From a virus, in IMG/VR virus record IMGVR_UViG_3300034198_030938, positions 1 through 32,906 of that record: 32,906 nt of DNA, one strand, 5' to 3'. Below, one piece after another: positions 15,050 through 21,733 of the stretch (positions within the stretch are counted from its first letter, which is position 1; each line of letters opens with the position of its first letter). The notes under the pieces were generated by a model that ran no database searches, had not been told where the DNA came from, and saw nothing but the letters and a program-made list of their open reading frames with translations. The translations under genes and the position numbers were made by a program.

Positions 15050-15733
15050 TCAGGGAGCGGGTGGCTGAGCGGGGATCGTCCAGTAGTCGCTACCGTCGAG
15101 GTAGACGGTGAAGCCGAGTTGGTGGATGTGTTCAGCGATCACTTCTCGACAGCCTTGGAGGGAAGCGTTGGTCGGAAGCGGAGTGGGGTTGAGGTTGGTG
15201 AACGCTGAGCGCAGGACGTAGGGGAGTGTGCCCTTCACGTCGAAGTCGGCGAGTTGGTCGGGTGAGGTGTAGACGGGTTCGTCGTAGGTGACGGTGCGTC
15301 CGACGTGTTGCTGGAAGGTGAGGACTCCCATCGCTGCGTTGCCGAGTCGATCGGCGTATGCGACCCAGAGTGCTTCGTTGACGGTGGGGTCGGTCGGGTA
15401 TCGCTCGGCAAGGTGCTGGTTGTCGTCGGGTTCGGGAAACGGGTTGGCGGGTGCGCAGTAGCCCTCGGTGCTGATGGCGAGTCCGGTTGCGTGCCAGCCC
15501 GTGACCATCAGGCCTGCTGCTTGAGCGATGGTTCTGTAGAGGTGGGCGGGGGTGGGGGGTGCTTCGTGGAGGATGGCGTACCCGATGACGCTGTCTCCTT
15601 CCCAGCCGATGATGGTGGGTAGGAGTTCGCTGCCGATGCCGTCGGTTGCGACGAGTTGGGTCTTGGCGGTGCTGAGCAGCGTCAAGCAGGAGTCAACGGC
15701 GTCGGTTGCTGGGTCGGTGGGCCCGTAGTCCAT
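15050..15733 (-). CDS. Hypothetical protein, 227 aa
   Basis: ATG 15733 to the stop at 15050. I do not recognise the family. It has no signal peptide or TM helix. Conserved-looking pieces are SVIGYAILHEAPPTP, the LWVAYADRLGNAAMGVLTFQ stretch (cut), LPYVLRSAFTNLNPTPLP and a C-terminal FTVYLDGSDYWTIPA. Alternating hydrophobic segments suggest a globular alpha/beta protein. It is the last gene of the minus operon that includes the LexA-like winged helix 37 nt upstream, so it might be controlled with it. No ribosome site is strong; coupling is possible. Confidence 0.7.
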   Translation of the reverse strand: MDYGPTDPATDAVDSCLTLLSTAKTQLVATDGIGSELLPTIIGWEGDSVIGYAILHEAPPTPAHLYRTIAQAAGLMVTGWHATGLAISTEGYCAPANPFPEPDDNQHLAERYPTDPTVNEALWVAYADRLGNAAMGVLTFQQHVGRTVTYDEPVYTSPDQLADFDVKGTLPYVLRSAFTNLNPTPLPTNASLQGCREVIAEHIHQLGFTVYLDGSDYWTIPAQPPAP

Positions 15734-15770
15734 TGGCGCATCTTGGCACAGGTGTAGGGGTGTGCCGGGA

Positions 15771-15989
15771 TTAGATGCGTCCGATGTGTTGGAGGCCTGC
15801 TTGGGTGAGGGTGATGGAGCGGGTTGATCCTGCGTACTCGATGTATCCCCGCTGTTGGAGGGCAGCGATGAGGTTGTGCGCAGTGCCGATGGAGCAGCCG
15901 ATGAGCAGGGCCATCGTCCTGATTGTGGGGGGACGGCCAGTCTGCTCGATGTGTTCGACGATCCGGGTGAGGATGGTGGGTGCGTCCAT
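15771..15989 (-). CDS. LexA-like winged-helix DNA-binding protein
   Basis: 72 aa from ATG 15989. Nearly the whole protein is a LexA N-terminal-type winged helix: TILTRIVEHIEQTGRPPT, then RTMALLIGCSIGTAHNLIAAL as the helix-turn-helix, then QRGYIEYAGSTRSITLTQAG as the wing. The RPPTxR...S.GTxHxLxxLxxxGYI pattern is that of LexA domain 1. The C-terminal protease/dimer domain of LexA is absent, so it cannot self-cleave. It would act as a short repressor or competitor on LexA-type sites. Two SOS-box-like palindromes are present at 31.8 kb. No clear ribosome site precedes it; a 16-bp inverted repeat lies just upstream. Confidence 0.85.
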   Translation of the reverse strand: MDAPTILTRIVEHIEQTGRPPTIRTMALLIGCSIGTAHNLIAALQQRGYIEYAGSTRSITLTQAGLQHIGRI

Positions 15990-16001
15990 CGGAGAGAGGG
16001 T

Positions 16002-16050
16002 GTTCGAGGGGTCGGTCGGAGGCAGGGGACCTTGGACCGACCCCTCGAAC
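16002..16050. repeat. Perfect 16-bp inverted repeat
   Basis: GTTCGAGGGGTCGGTC (16002-16017) and GACCGACCCCTCGAAC (16035-16050) are exact inverted copies with 17 nt between. The site lies between the LexA-like gene and the 85-aa gene. It could be a factor-dependent terminator, an RNA stem that protects mRNA, or an operator. It has no T tract on either strand. Confidence 0.8.
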
Positions 16051-16102
16051 GGGTGGGCTGATGGTGAGCGGGCGGCTCGGTATCAGCCCACGGGGGGTGT
16101 CG

Positions 16103-16360
16103 TCACTTGCTTGCCTTGAGCGAGTCGGTGACGGCGAACTGGATGACGAGGGCGGTGCCGTCGTCGACGATGGCGGTCTTGACCTTGTAGCCGTTCTTGA
16201 CGGCGTACGAGCGGGCGTTGGTGCGCATCGTCTCGATGCCGACGGTGAAGTCCTTACCGTGGACCAACTTCCACGGCTGGCCGTCGGCCCACGACTTCCA
16301 CTCGTACTTGTAGGGACGACCGTGCTTCGGGAAGTCGAAGACTTCGAGTCGCTCTGCCAT
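16103..16360 (-). CDS. 85-aa protein, short paralogue of the triple-HTH regulator N-terminus
   Basis: ATG 16360, preceded by AGCGAAAGG about 11 nt upstream. The whole protein aligns with residues 18-84 of the gene just upstream: W-x-x-W-x-DG-x-x-W, then GKDF, then a helix with MRTNARSYAVKNGYKV, then VIQF at the end. It keeps the shared domain but has no HTH modules. A duplication followed by loss or gain of HTHs is likely. It might be a partner or a competitor of the larger protein. The domain itself is unknown to me; it looks like a small alpha/beta fold. Confidence 0.75.
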   Translation of the reverse strand: MAERLEVFDFPKHGRPYKYEWKSWADGQPWKLVHGKDFTVGIETMRTNARSYAVKNGYKVKTAIVDDGTALVIQFAVTDSLKASK

Positions 16361-16404
16361 TGGGGTACTTGCCTTTCGCTGGGGGGTTGATGGGGTTGGT
16401 GGGG

Positions 16405-17223
16405 TCAGCCCTTGCGTGGCTGGGCGATGACCGGGTTGGGACGTCGGGTGACGTTGTGGTCGATGAGGATGCGTCGGACCTTCTCTCGGTTGACGCCGTG
16501 CTTGTCGGCGACTTCTCGGAGGGTGAGGCCCTTCTTGTAGTCGGTGACGATGCGCTGCTCGAGGAGCGACCGCTTGGGGTGGCTCATCCGTCGGGTGTAG
16601 CCCGCCTGCTTGACGATGTTGTAGACGGTGGCGTCACCGATGCCGTATCGCTCGGCGATGGTGTTGGCGGTCTCGCCGTTGGCGTACGCCTCGAGGATCG
16701 CTGCGTTGCGAGTGGCGATGGCGGTGGCTCGGGCAGGGGAGGGGCCGGACCCCTTTGCCCGTCGCTCGATGCCGTTGGCGACGAGGACCTGTCGGACCTG
16801 TGTCGGGTGCATCCCGTACTTGGTGCCGACCTCCTTGAGGGAGAGGCCGGACTGGTACGCCTCGCAGACGGCGTTGATCCGTCGGGTCGAGCGGGCACGA
16901 GGGGTGCGCCCCTTGCTGGTGTTCGTCGAGTCGGTCGCCTTGGCAGGACGGGTCACCTTGGTGGAGGCGGACTCGAACTGGAACACGACGTGGGTACGTC
17001 GGGTGGGGCCGCTGCCCTCGACGATGACCTCGGAGCGGACGGCGAGGCCGTTGCGCCGGGCGTGGCTGTGGAGGGTGGTGCGGAACGACTCAGCGGGGGT
17101 GGCGAAGTCCTTGCCGGACGTTGCCTTCCACGTGCGTCCGTCGGTCCACTCGTCCCACGGGTAGAGGCGCTTGCGGTGGGAGCCGACGGTACGGAACTTG
17201 TATGCGGTGAGGACTCGAGCCAT
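16405..17223 (-). CDS. Regulator with a WxxW-DG domain and three tandem HTH modules
   Basis: 272 aa from ATG 17223; a longer frame to 17346 reads through the promoter and lacks a ribosome site. Residues 18-84 are the domain shared with the 85-aa neighbour (PWDEWTDGRTWK, GKDF, FQF). Then come three HTH units: 117-156 (AYQSGLSLKEVGTKYGMHP), 174-212 (AYANGETANTIAERYGIGD) and 222-262 (DYKKGLTLREVADKHGVNR). Each has the resolvase/sigma-r4-like layout (Y..G.t..eia..yg......v..il). Basic linkers join them. Three linked HTHs suggest binding to an extended or repeated site. Its own promoter contains a palindrome between -35 and -10, so autorepression is plausible. Confidence 0.8.
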   Translation of the reverse strand: MARVLTAYKFRTVGSHRKRLYPWDEWTDGRTWKATSGKDFATPAESFRTTLHSHARRNGLAVRSEVIVEGSGPTRRTHVVFQFESASTKVTRPAKATDSTNTSKGRTPRARSTRRINAVCEAYQSGLSLKEVGTKYGMHPTQVRQVLVANGIERRAKGSGPSPARATAIATRNAAILEAYANGETANTIAERYGIGDATVYNIVKQAGYTRRMSHPKRSLLEQRIVTDYKKGLTLREVADKHGVNREKVRRILIDHNVTRRPNPVIAQPRKG

Positions 17224-17293
17224 CTGGGGATTGGCCTTTCGTAGTAGCGGTATGTGCCAGTAGGGTCGCCCTTGTGGGGGGCTGTTGAGGATC

Positions 17294-17322
17294 ACTTTAC
17301 AGGTGCTGGTCACCTGCGTCAA
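17294..17322 (-). promoter_or_regulatory. Promoter of the triple-HTH gene with palindromic operator
   Basis: Minus-strand TTGACG (17322-17317), 17-nt spacer, TAAAGT (17299-17294). The spacer is itself a perfect palindrome, CAGGTG-N5-CACCTG (17300-17316), exactly filling it. A repressor dimer there would block polymerase. The leader to ATG 17223 is about 64 nt. Confidence 0.8.
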
Positions 17323-17385
17323 GTCGAAGCGGAACTTTTTCTGCATCCCTTGTCGGAAGGGTGAAGCAGAGGTAAGTGCGACCCT

Positions 17386-17652
17386 CTATCGGAGGGCATC
17401 CTGTAGGCGAACACGGATCTGCTCGATGCTGGCCCGCACATCGACGAGCCGACCCTGTGCAGCAGCAAGTACCTGCTCGCCCTGCTCGAGCCGACTACGA
17501 AGCGTAGCGATCTCCTGATGGAGGATGCGATTCATGTCCATCGCCTCGTCGCTGCGGGACCCCCGCTTCGAGAGGACCTGCTCGAGATGACGGACTTGAC
17601 TGTTGGCTTCCTCGAGGGCTTGCCGGTTCATCGCACACTCATCGCAGGCCAT
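17386..17652 (-). CDS. Coiled-coil protein, 88 aa
   Basis: ATG 17652 overlaps the upstream stop (TGATG). It opens MACDECAMNRQALEEANSQV, with a CxxC at the N-terminus, and continues as heptad repeats (VRHLEQVLSKRG, LHQEIATLRSRLEQGEQVL) to the C-terminus. A CxxC plus a long coiled coil suggests a metal- or disulfide-capped dimer. It is the last gene of the long minus operon that starts near 20.8 kb. A CCCTC-TATCG-GAGGG hairpin (17382-17396) overlaps its stop codon. Confidence 0.72.
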   Translation of the reverse strand: MACDECAMNRQALEEANSQVRHLEQVLSKRGSRSDEAMDMNRILHQEIATLRSRLEQGEQVLAAAQGRLVDVRASIEQIRVRLQDALR

Positions 17653-18005
17653 CAGTTGTCCTCGACTCGCAGTACGACCCTCTCGCCCTTGCGAGCGAAG
17701 CGCGGCCGTTCCATCCACAGGGACACCCACGTGGACACGCCGATCGTCGTACCCGGCTGCACGAGCAGTTCGATGATGCGTCCCTTCTTCGGCGCTTTGA
17801 ACGAAAGGGTGCAAGTGGCCGGATCGTATGAGCAGTCCAGTCGGAACACCCGTCCGTCGTCGTAGCAGACGATGGTGTCCTCAGCGTCGAGGGGCTTGAT
17901 GGAGTTGGCTGGTTCCATACGTGCGATGCGCTCCTGTAGGGCGGCGAGGGACGGCTGGGTGTGGTCGGTGACGTTGACGTCGAGGTCGACTCGATCCGTC
18001 GGCAT
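17652..18005 (-). CDS. Hypothetical protein, 117 aa
   Basis: ATG 18005 overlaps the upstream stop (TGATG); the longer frame to 18074 runs over the upstream gene. The N-terminal third is polar (MPTDRVDLDVNVTDHTQ). The C-terminal two thirds are beta-rich with alternating hydrophobics: DTIVCYDDGRVFRLDCSYD, KKGRIIELLVQPGTTIGV, WVSLWMERPRF, ERVVLRVED. It looks like a small beta-sandwich or barrel. No known motif. Confidence 0.7.
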   Translation of the reverse strand: MPTDRVDLDVNVTDHTQPSLAALQERIARMEPANSIKPLDAEDTIVCYDDGRVFRLDCSYDPATCTLSFKAPKKGRIIELLVQPGTTIGVSTWVSLWMERPRFARKGERVVLRVEDN

Positions 18006-18196
18006 CAGAACCACAGTCCGATGAGCAGGCCGGAGAGGAAGCAGATCGTTCCGAACATCAGCACCATCGTCCACGCACCGCAGCCGGTCGCTTCGTGGCG
18101 GACGGGGCTGGGGGTGGAGGGCGTGAAGACGAAGTGCCCGTTGTCGTACTTGCCGAGAGGCGTGTTGGTGCCTCCTCGGTACAACTCGTCGTTCAT
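18005..18196 (-). CDS. Tail-anchored small membrane protein, 63 aa
   Basis: ATG 18196, with GAAGGA 3 nt upstream. The first 40 residues are polar (MNDELYRGGTNTPLGKYDNG). The last ~20 (VLMFGTICFLSGLLIGLWF) form a hydrophobic helix at the very C-terminus. The protein would sit in the membrane with its N-terminus outside or inside; polarity is unknown. It is translated within the tight minus operon (TGATG at its end). Confidence 0.7.
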   Translation of the reverse strand: MNDELYRGGTNTPLGKYDNGHFVFTPSTPSPVRHEATGCGAWTMVLMFGTICFLSGLLIGLWF

Positions 18197-18207
18197 CGGT
18201 CCTTCTT

Positions 18208-18324
18208 TCACGGGTGGAGGTGTCGCTTCTCCTCGCACGACTCGCATCGCTTGCGACGCACGTCGTCGAGCAGTACGAGCGGCTTGTGGCAGCCCGGGCA
18301 GTACGGCTTCTTGATGATGCCCAT
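18208..18324 (-). CDS. 38-aa zinc-ribbon peptide
   Basis: ATG 18324 overlaps the stop of the lipoprotein gene (TGATG); the stop is TGA at 18210-18208. The sequence has MGIIKKPYCPGCHKPLVLL, then RRKRCESCEEKRHLHP: CPGC and CESC about 18 residues apart, a compact four-Cys zinc ribbon with a basic body. It is probably nucleic-acid binding. It lies between two membrane-protein genes, in frame with the overlap pattern of the operon, which makes it a convincing small gene. Confidence 0.72.
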   Translation of the reverse strand: MGIIKKPYCPGCHKPLVLLDDVRRKRCESCEEKRHLHP

Positions 18325-18830
18325 CAGGAACCAGCGAAGTCGGCAGCAGCGGACGCCCACTCCGGACAGCGGATGACGACCGCCGCTCCGAGGATGGTGC
18401 CCGCATCGCCGTAGTCGAAGTCGAACGATCCGACCGACGAGGCGACGATGACGGAACCCGCCAAGTCGAAGTCGCCGCCCTGCTCGTCGATGACCTCACA
18501 CACCGTGCCGAGCATGTCCTCGACATCGGCCCGGGTGTTGCGGGCGAGGACGGGGATGTCGGTGATGAGGAGGGCGTACGCCCGATCGGCGGGCGAGGGC
18601 GAGGGAGCGGCGGTGGGCGGCGGGACGTACACCGTCGTGGTGGTGGGCGGCACGTACTCCGTGGTCGTGGCGGTGCGCTCGACCCGCTCGCCGAGGACCT
18701 TCGTGTGGACGGCCCGATCGGACGACGGGGAGGCGCAGCCGGTGAGCAGCCACAGGCAGAGGAACACGACAGCGAGGATGACGATGCTCGAGCCGTAGGC
18801 GTTGGTCTTGATGTAGCGGGATGTGTTCAT
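18324..18830 (-). CDS. Lipoprotein
   Basis: 168 aa from ATG 18830, overlapping the upstream stop as ATGA. The N-terminus has a hydrophobic helix SSIVILAVVFLCLWLLTGC with a lipobox (LLTGC, C32), so it should be lipidated and held on the outer face of the host membrane. Residues 55-80 are a Thr/Pro-rich spacer (VPPTTTTVYVPPPT). The C-terminal ~90 residues form a small domain (LITDIPVLARNTRADVEDM, GTVCEVIDEQGG, VVIRCPEW), with two Cys that could form a disulfide, as in DUF732-like secreted actinobacterial domains. Surface display suggests superinfection exclusion or another host-surface effect; that is inference. Confidence 0.82.
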   Translation of the reverse strand: MNTSRYIKTNAYGSSIVILAVVFLCLWLLTGCASPSSDRAVHTKVLGERVERTATTTEYVPPTTTTVYVPPPTAAPSPSPADRAYALLITDIPVLARNTRADVEDMLGTVCEVIDEQGGDFDLAGSVIVASSVGSFDFDYGDAGTILGAAVVIRCPEWASAAADFAGS

Positions 18831-19063
18831 CGGGTGGGACCTTCGGTCGTGTTGTGCGGACGGATGGAGAGTTCGTCGAGGACGGCGGCGACCTCGAGGG
18901 GGTCGAGGGCGTGGCGTCGCTTGAGGAGGTCGGCGAGGGCGGTGGATCGCTGCTTCTCGGCGAGGTAGAGGCTTCGCCAGTCGGTGTGGAGGGAGCGGTC
19001 GTCCGGTTGGATGATGCCGTCGGCATCCCGGTCTCGAGCGTCGGGGGTGTAGCCGTTGGTCAC
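18827..19063 (-). CDS. 78-aa protein with DxDxDG-like motif
   Basis: GTG 19063 with GGAGGACC just upstream. The N-terminal YTPDARDRDADGIIQPDD resembles the calcium-loop-like motif (DxDxDGxxQ) also seen at the start of the ART-like protein at 26 kb. The remaining part is helical: LYLAEKQRSTALADLLKRR and LEVAAVLDELSIR. It begins the lipoprotein sub-operon after a strong hairpin. Function unknown. Confidence 0.7.
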   Translation of the reverse strand: MTNGYTPDARDRDADGIIQPDDRSLHTDWRSLYLAEKQRSTALADLLKRRHALDPLEVAAVLDELSIRPHNTTEGPTR

Positions 19064-19088
19064 GCTGGTCCTCCTTGGAGACCTGACA

Positions 19089-19116
19089 ACCCGGGGGCCC
19101 GACGGGACCCCCGGGT
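19089..19116 (-). terminator. GC-rich hairpin after the phosphatase gene
   Basis: ACCCGGGGG and CCCCCGGGT are perfect 9-bp arms around a CCCGACGGGA centre that folds further. It lies 20 nt after the phosphatase stop and before the 78-aa gene. It may be a terminator with partial read-through. Confidence 0.65.
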
Positions 19117-19136
19117 GTCGCTGGTGGATGGGTGGA

Positions 19137-19637
19137 TCACTCGCCCCACGTTGCCGGGAAGTACCCGGAGTCGAGCATCTGGTAGTGACGGTCGTCGCGG
19201 ACGAGGAACGACGTTCCGAGCAGGCTGTCCACGTGGGAGAGGATCAGCGGGTTCGGAATGAAGTCACGTCGGTTGGCGATGGCCGCTGACGGACGTTGCT
19301 GGCGGGCGATCCGCCAAGCGTCGTCCTCCGAGTAGCCCCACGAGGCGAGGATGCCGATGGTGCTGGACGTCGATCGGCTCATCCCGGCGTGGCAGTGGAT
19401 GAGGATCGAGTCGTCTCGCTTGTCGGCCGCCCAGTCGAGGATGGCGGCGACGTCGCTCTCGGTGGCGCCCTCCCAGTCGAGGCGGAGCGTGTCGTGGAAC
19501 GGAACCACCAAGTGGCTGGGGTGGTCCATGTTCTTCACCTCCCGGTACTCGGGTCCGGCGGTGATGATGTGGTCGAACGAGGGGGACAGGAGCCGTGCCT
19601 CGACGATGTTGGTGATGAGGATGTCGGGGTTCGTCAT
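19137..19637 (-). CDS. Dual-specificity protein phosphatase
   Basis: 166 aa from ATG 19637; GAAAGG is 8 nt upstream and the ATG overlaps the previous stop (ATGA). The signature HCxxGxxRS is complete in HCHAGMSRSTS, with the nucleophile C82 and R88. An upstream FHDT/LRLDW region can supply the general acid, and NIVEARLL near the start fits the fold. The family removes phosphate from Tyr and Ser/Thr, sometimes from RNA or lipids. In a phage it may reverse host signalling or counter the virion kinase-like protein at the left end; both are inference. It is not a plain metabolic gene. Confidence 0.88.
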   Translation of the reverse strand: MTNPDILITNIVEARLLSPSFDHIITAGPEYREVKNMDHPSHLVVPFHDTLRLDWEGATESDVAAILDWAADKRDDSILIHCHAGMSRSTSSTIGILASWGYSEDDAWRIARQQRPSAAIANRRDFIPNPLILSHVDSLLGTSFLVRDDRHYQMLDSGYFPATWGE

Positions 19638-20386
19638 CGGGATGACCTTTCGCTAGTAGTCGGTCGAGACCGGGTGGCCTCGATCAGGGACAACCATCGC
19701 TGGTTGGTGTGGATGCGGATCGTGGGGAACGACGGGCTGTTGGGGTGCGCCTGTCGCCAGTGGCCGTATCCGAGGACCGTCGGGGTGGTGCCGGTGCGCT
19801 CGCACTCGGCGACGTATGCCCTGATGGCGTCGAGCATCTGCTCGTGGGTCCACTTGCGGGTGGGGGCGGAGTGTCGCTTGCCGCCCCGCAGTCCTGCCTG
19901 CTTGATGGCGGTGGACCACGAACCGAACCGGAGGATGATGGTGGTCATCGACGGGTCGGTGGGGGTGCGCTGGTCTTGGTAGGCCTTCGCCGAGAGGACA
20001 CCGTCGGTGGCCTTGGAGCGGAGGGCGTCCAGCAACGCTTCGTCATTGTACATTACCGGACGGGGGGTGCGCAAGTCAAGTCGCTGCTCGGATGCTCGAT
20101 CAGCGAGAAGACGCTGGATCCACGACTTGGGGTACTCGCCTTCGAAGTGGGCGACGGTCTGGCGGATCGACTTGGTGCGGTCGAAGTGCCGGTTGACCTG
20201 CTGCCCGTGGCGAGCGACGAACGCCTCGTAGTCGCTGGTGGTGAGAGAGCCGGGGCCCCTGCGCTCGACGCCTTCCTTGAGGAGGATCTGCCGGACCCGC
20301 TCGGCGGTGAGGCCGTGGGTCTCGCCGATCTCCCGGAGGGAAGCGCCTTTCTTGTAGGCCTTGACGATGTCGGCGTTGCGAGGCAT
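19634..20386 (-). CDS. DNA-binding protein with HTH and two homing-endonuclease-associated repeats
   Basis: 250 aa from ATG 20386, with AAAGGA about 11 nt upstream; longer frames overlap the upstream gene. Residues 5-42 are an HTH (AYKKGASLREIGETHGLTAE) nearly identical in style to the modules of the triple-HTH regulator, even to the following GVERRG. Residues 115-166 and 180-237 are two homing-endonuclease-associated (HNH_repeat-type) units: FGSWSTAIKQAGL and a W-rich copy (GHWRQAHPNSPSF...RWLSLIEAT). No HNH, LAGLIDADG or GIY-YIG catalytic motif is seen, so it is a DNA-binding remnant or regulator. Its last codons pass through the ribosome site of the phosphatase gene. Confidence 0.8.
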   Translation of the reverse strand: MPRNADIVKAYKKGASLREIGETHGLTAERVRQILLKEGVERRGPGSLTTSDYEAFVARHGQQVNRHFDRTKSIRQTVAHFEGEYPKSWIQRLLADRASEQRLDLRTPRPVMYNDEALLDALRSKATDGVLSAKAYQDQRTPTDPSMTTIILRFGSWSTAIKQAGLRGGKRHSAPTRKWTHEQMLDAIRAYVAECERTGTTPTVLGYGHWRQAHPNSPSFPTIRIHTNQRWLSLIEATRSRPTTSERSSR

Positions 20387-20409
20387 TGCGTGCGTTCCTT
20401 TGGTCGGGG

Positions 20410-20739
20410 TTAGCGAGCCGTGCTCCGCTTGGGGGCACGACGCACTCGGTCGGGGTACACCGTTCGGGTGCGAGACCAGCGGCCTGCGTCCGTTTCGGCG
20501 AAGTGGATGTTGTCGATGCCGGATGGCGTGTCGACCTCGGCGTAAAGGAAGACGCCCAAGCCCCGGATGCCTTTGACCTTGATCAGGTCGCCCGATGTGA
20601 TAGTGACTCGTTCGGACAGCCGGTACTCGGCTCGGCGATCGGGGTTGAGGTTCTCCCCGCACTTCTCGCACAGGTAGATCCCGTGCGACACCTTGGTTCG
20701 TTGTTTGATGGGGTGGTTACAGGCTTTTTGGCTGGGCAC
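20410..20739 (-). CDS. Zinc-ribbon protein, 109 aa
   Basis: GTG 20739, with GGAG a few bases upstream. The N-terminus holds CNHP (Cys, His) and, about 17 residues on, CEKC, a small zinc ribbon. The middle is beta-rich (ITSGDLIKVKGIRGLGVFLYA), like a KOW/Tudor-type strand set, and the C-terminus is basic (RVRRAPKRSTAR). A ribbon plus basic tail suggests RNA or DNA contact. It is the first gene after the strong promoter at 20.8 kb. Confidence 0.75.
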   Translation of the reverse strand: MPSQKACNHPIKQRTKVSHGIYLCEKCGENLNPDRRAEYRLSERVTITSGDLIKVKGIRGLGVFLYAEVDTPSGIDNIHFAETDAGRWSRTRTVYPDRVRRAPKRSTAR

Positions 20740-20780
20740 TTGGTCTCCACGCTAGTAGTGCTCGTTCTCGTGATGAAGAC

Positions 20781-20809
20781 ACAATAACACGCCTAGTATG
20801 GCTCGTCAA
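20781..20809 (-). promoter_or_regulatory. Strong promoter of the 20.7-17.4 kb minus operon
   Basis: TTGACG (20809-20804), 17-nt spacer, TATTGT (20786-20781). The leader holds CTACTAGC (20758-20751) just before the ribosome site. Confidence 0.82.
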
Positions 20810-20812
20810 GTC

Positions 20813-21187
20813 CTAGCGCTGAATAATTTCCCGAACCTGCTCGAGATCCAACACCACGAGGACCCCAGCCAACCGGCCGCCCACCATCTGGACCGACACC
20901 GAGTCGCTGCTCACCCCGAGACCAGCAGCCAACCGTGCCCGCAGCACAGCGACCTCCTCGTCAAGGTTCGGCTCCGGCTCGAGGACCGTCGCCAGCGGGG
21001 CCCCCGCCCTTCGCTCGAACCGATCCCCCGCCTCGCAGCGCACGCACCCGATCTCGTCAGAAGGGCGACGCCGCTTCCGCTGTTCGATGTGCCCGCAGTC
21101 GAGCCGGTGATGCCAGATCGTCGTGCCGTAGTCGCCGGTCTTCCAGACCTCAACCACCCGACGGCGAGGAGCCGAGCGTGGTCCCAC
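20813..21187 (-). CDS. Zinc-ribbon protein, 124 aa
   Basis: GTG 21187. The centre has LDCGHIEQRKRRRPSDE then GCVRC, i.e. CxxH...CxxC, the same layout as the gene at 12974. The rest is a helical region (LDEEVAVLRARLAAGLGV) and a beta C-terminus (SVQMVGGRLAGVLVVLDLE). Weak ribosome site. It ends 4 nt before the next promoter's -35, closing the SSB operon. Confidence 0.72.
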   Translation of the reverse strand: MGPRSAPRRRVVEVWKTGDYGTTIWHHRLDCGHIEQRKRRRPSDEIGCVRCEAGDRFERRAGAPLATVLEPEPNLDEEVAVLRARLAAGLGVSSDSVSVQMVGGRLAGVLVVLDLEQVREIIQR

Positions 21188-21218
21188 TCACCGCCCCCAC
21201 AAGAGGGGACAGCGCAGT

Positions 21219-21635
21219 TCACGCATCGGCTTGATCAGACTGACCGTCGAGGTAGGACTTCGCCGAGAAGATGGCGTCGGGAAGTTGCTCGTCCCACGGG
21301 CGGGTCAGCAGCACTTCGCTCCACGAGGTGAAGAACCACTCCGGAACGACCGGGTCCGAGGACGACTGCCCTTCATAGGTGGGCAGCGGCTGTTCCTCAA
21401 GCAACCGGCGGTACACGGCCTCGGCATCTCGCTGAAGTTCTTCCCGTTCCTCGAGCCACGGCCCGAGCATCTCGAGGGTCTCGGCGAGCGGGGCTCGGCC
21501 GACCCACGCCTGCCGAAGATCATCGAAACCCGGACGACCCACTTCATTGTTCGTCGAGACGCTCCACGCATCCAACCAACGGGCGACTTCTTCAGGGACG
21601 GCGTCTCGAAGCGGGTTGTGAGGCGTGTTGCTCAT
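21219..21635 (-). CDS. Hypothetical acidic helical protein, 138 aa
   Basis: ATG 21635; the longer frame to 21959 is antisense-like to nothing real and overlaps SSB. The protein is acidic and rich in Trp and Glu (VPEEVARWLDAWSVST, LEMLGPWLEEREELQRDAEA). No motif is known. It sits between SSB and a zinc-ribbon gene, so a role near replication is possible but unshown. Confidence 0.7.
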   Translation of the reverse strand: MSNTPHNPLRDAVPEEVARWLDAWSVSTNNEVGRPGFDDLRQAWVGRAPLAETLEMLGPWLEEREELQRDAEAVYRRLLEEQPLPTYEGQSSSDPVVPEWFFTSWSEVLLTRPWDEQLPDAIFSAKSYLDGQSDQADA

Positions 21636-21733
21636 CGAAGTTCCGATCTCTCCGCAGCAGATGGGGGTGGAGCAGGAGGGAGGCCCACACAAGGGAGACC
21701 CGACGAAGCCCCCCTCCCGCTCTCGGACGAGGA

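Noticed and set aside
13938-15068. 376-aa Pro/Ser/Thr-rich plus frame
   Set aside because: It overlaps the 181-aa gene, the tRNA and the terminator; it comes from C-rich codons read in the wrong frame.
16360-17244. 294-aa plus frame, and similar plus frames at 19709 and 23371
   Set aside because: All are antisense to minus genes with clear domains (HTH, HNH-repeat, DUF932); Gly/Val/Asp-rich composition typical of shadows.
17341-17369. Hairpin CCCTT-GTCGG-AAGGG as a terminator of the minus operon
   Set aside because: On the minus strand it is followed by A residues, and it lies between an operon end and the next promoter; structure noted but no terminator tail.
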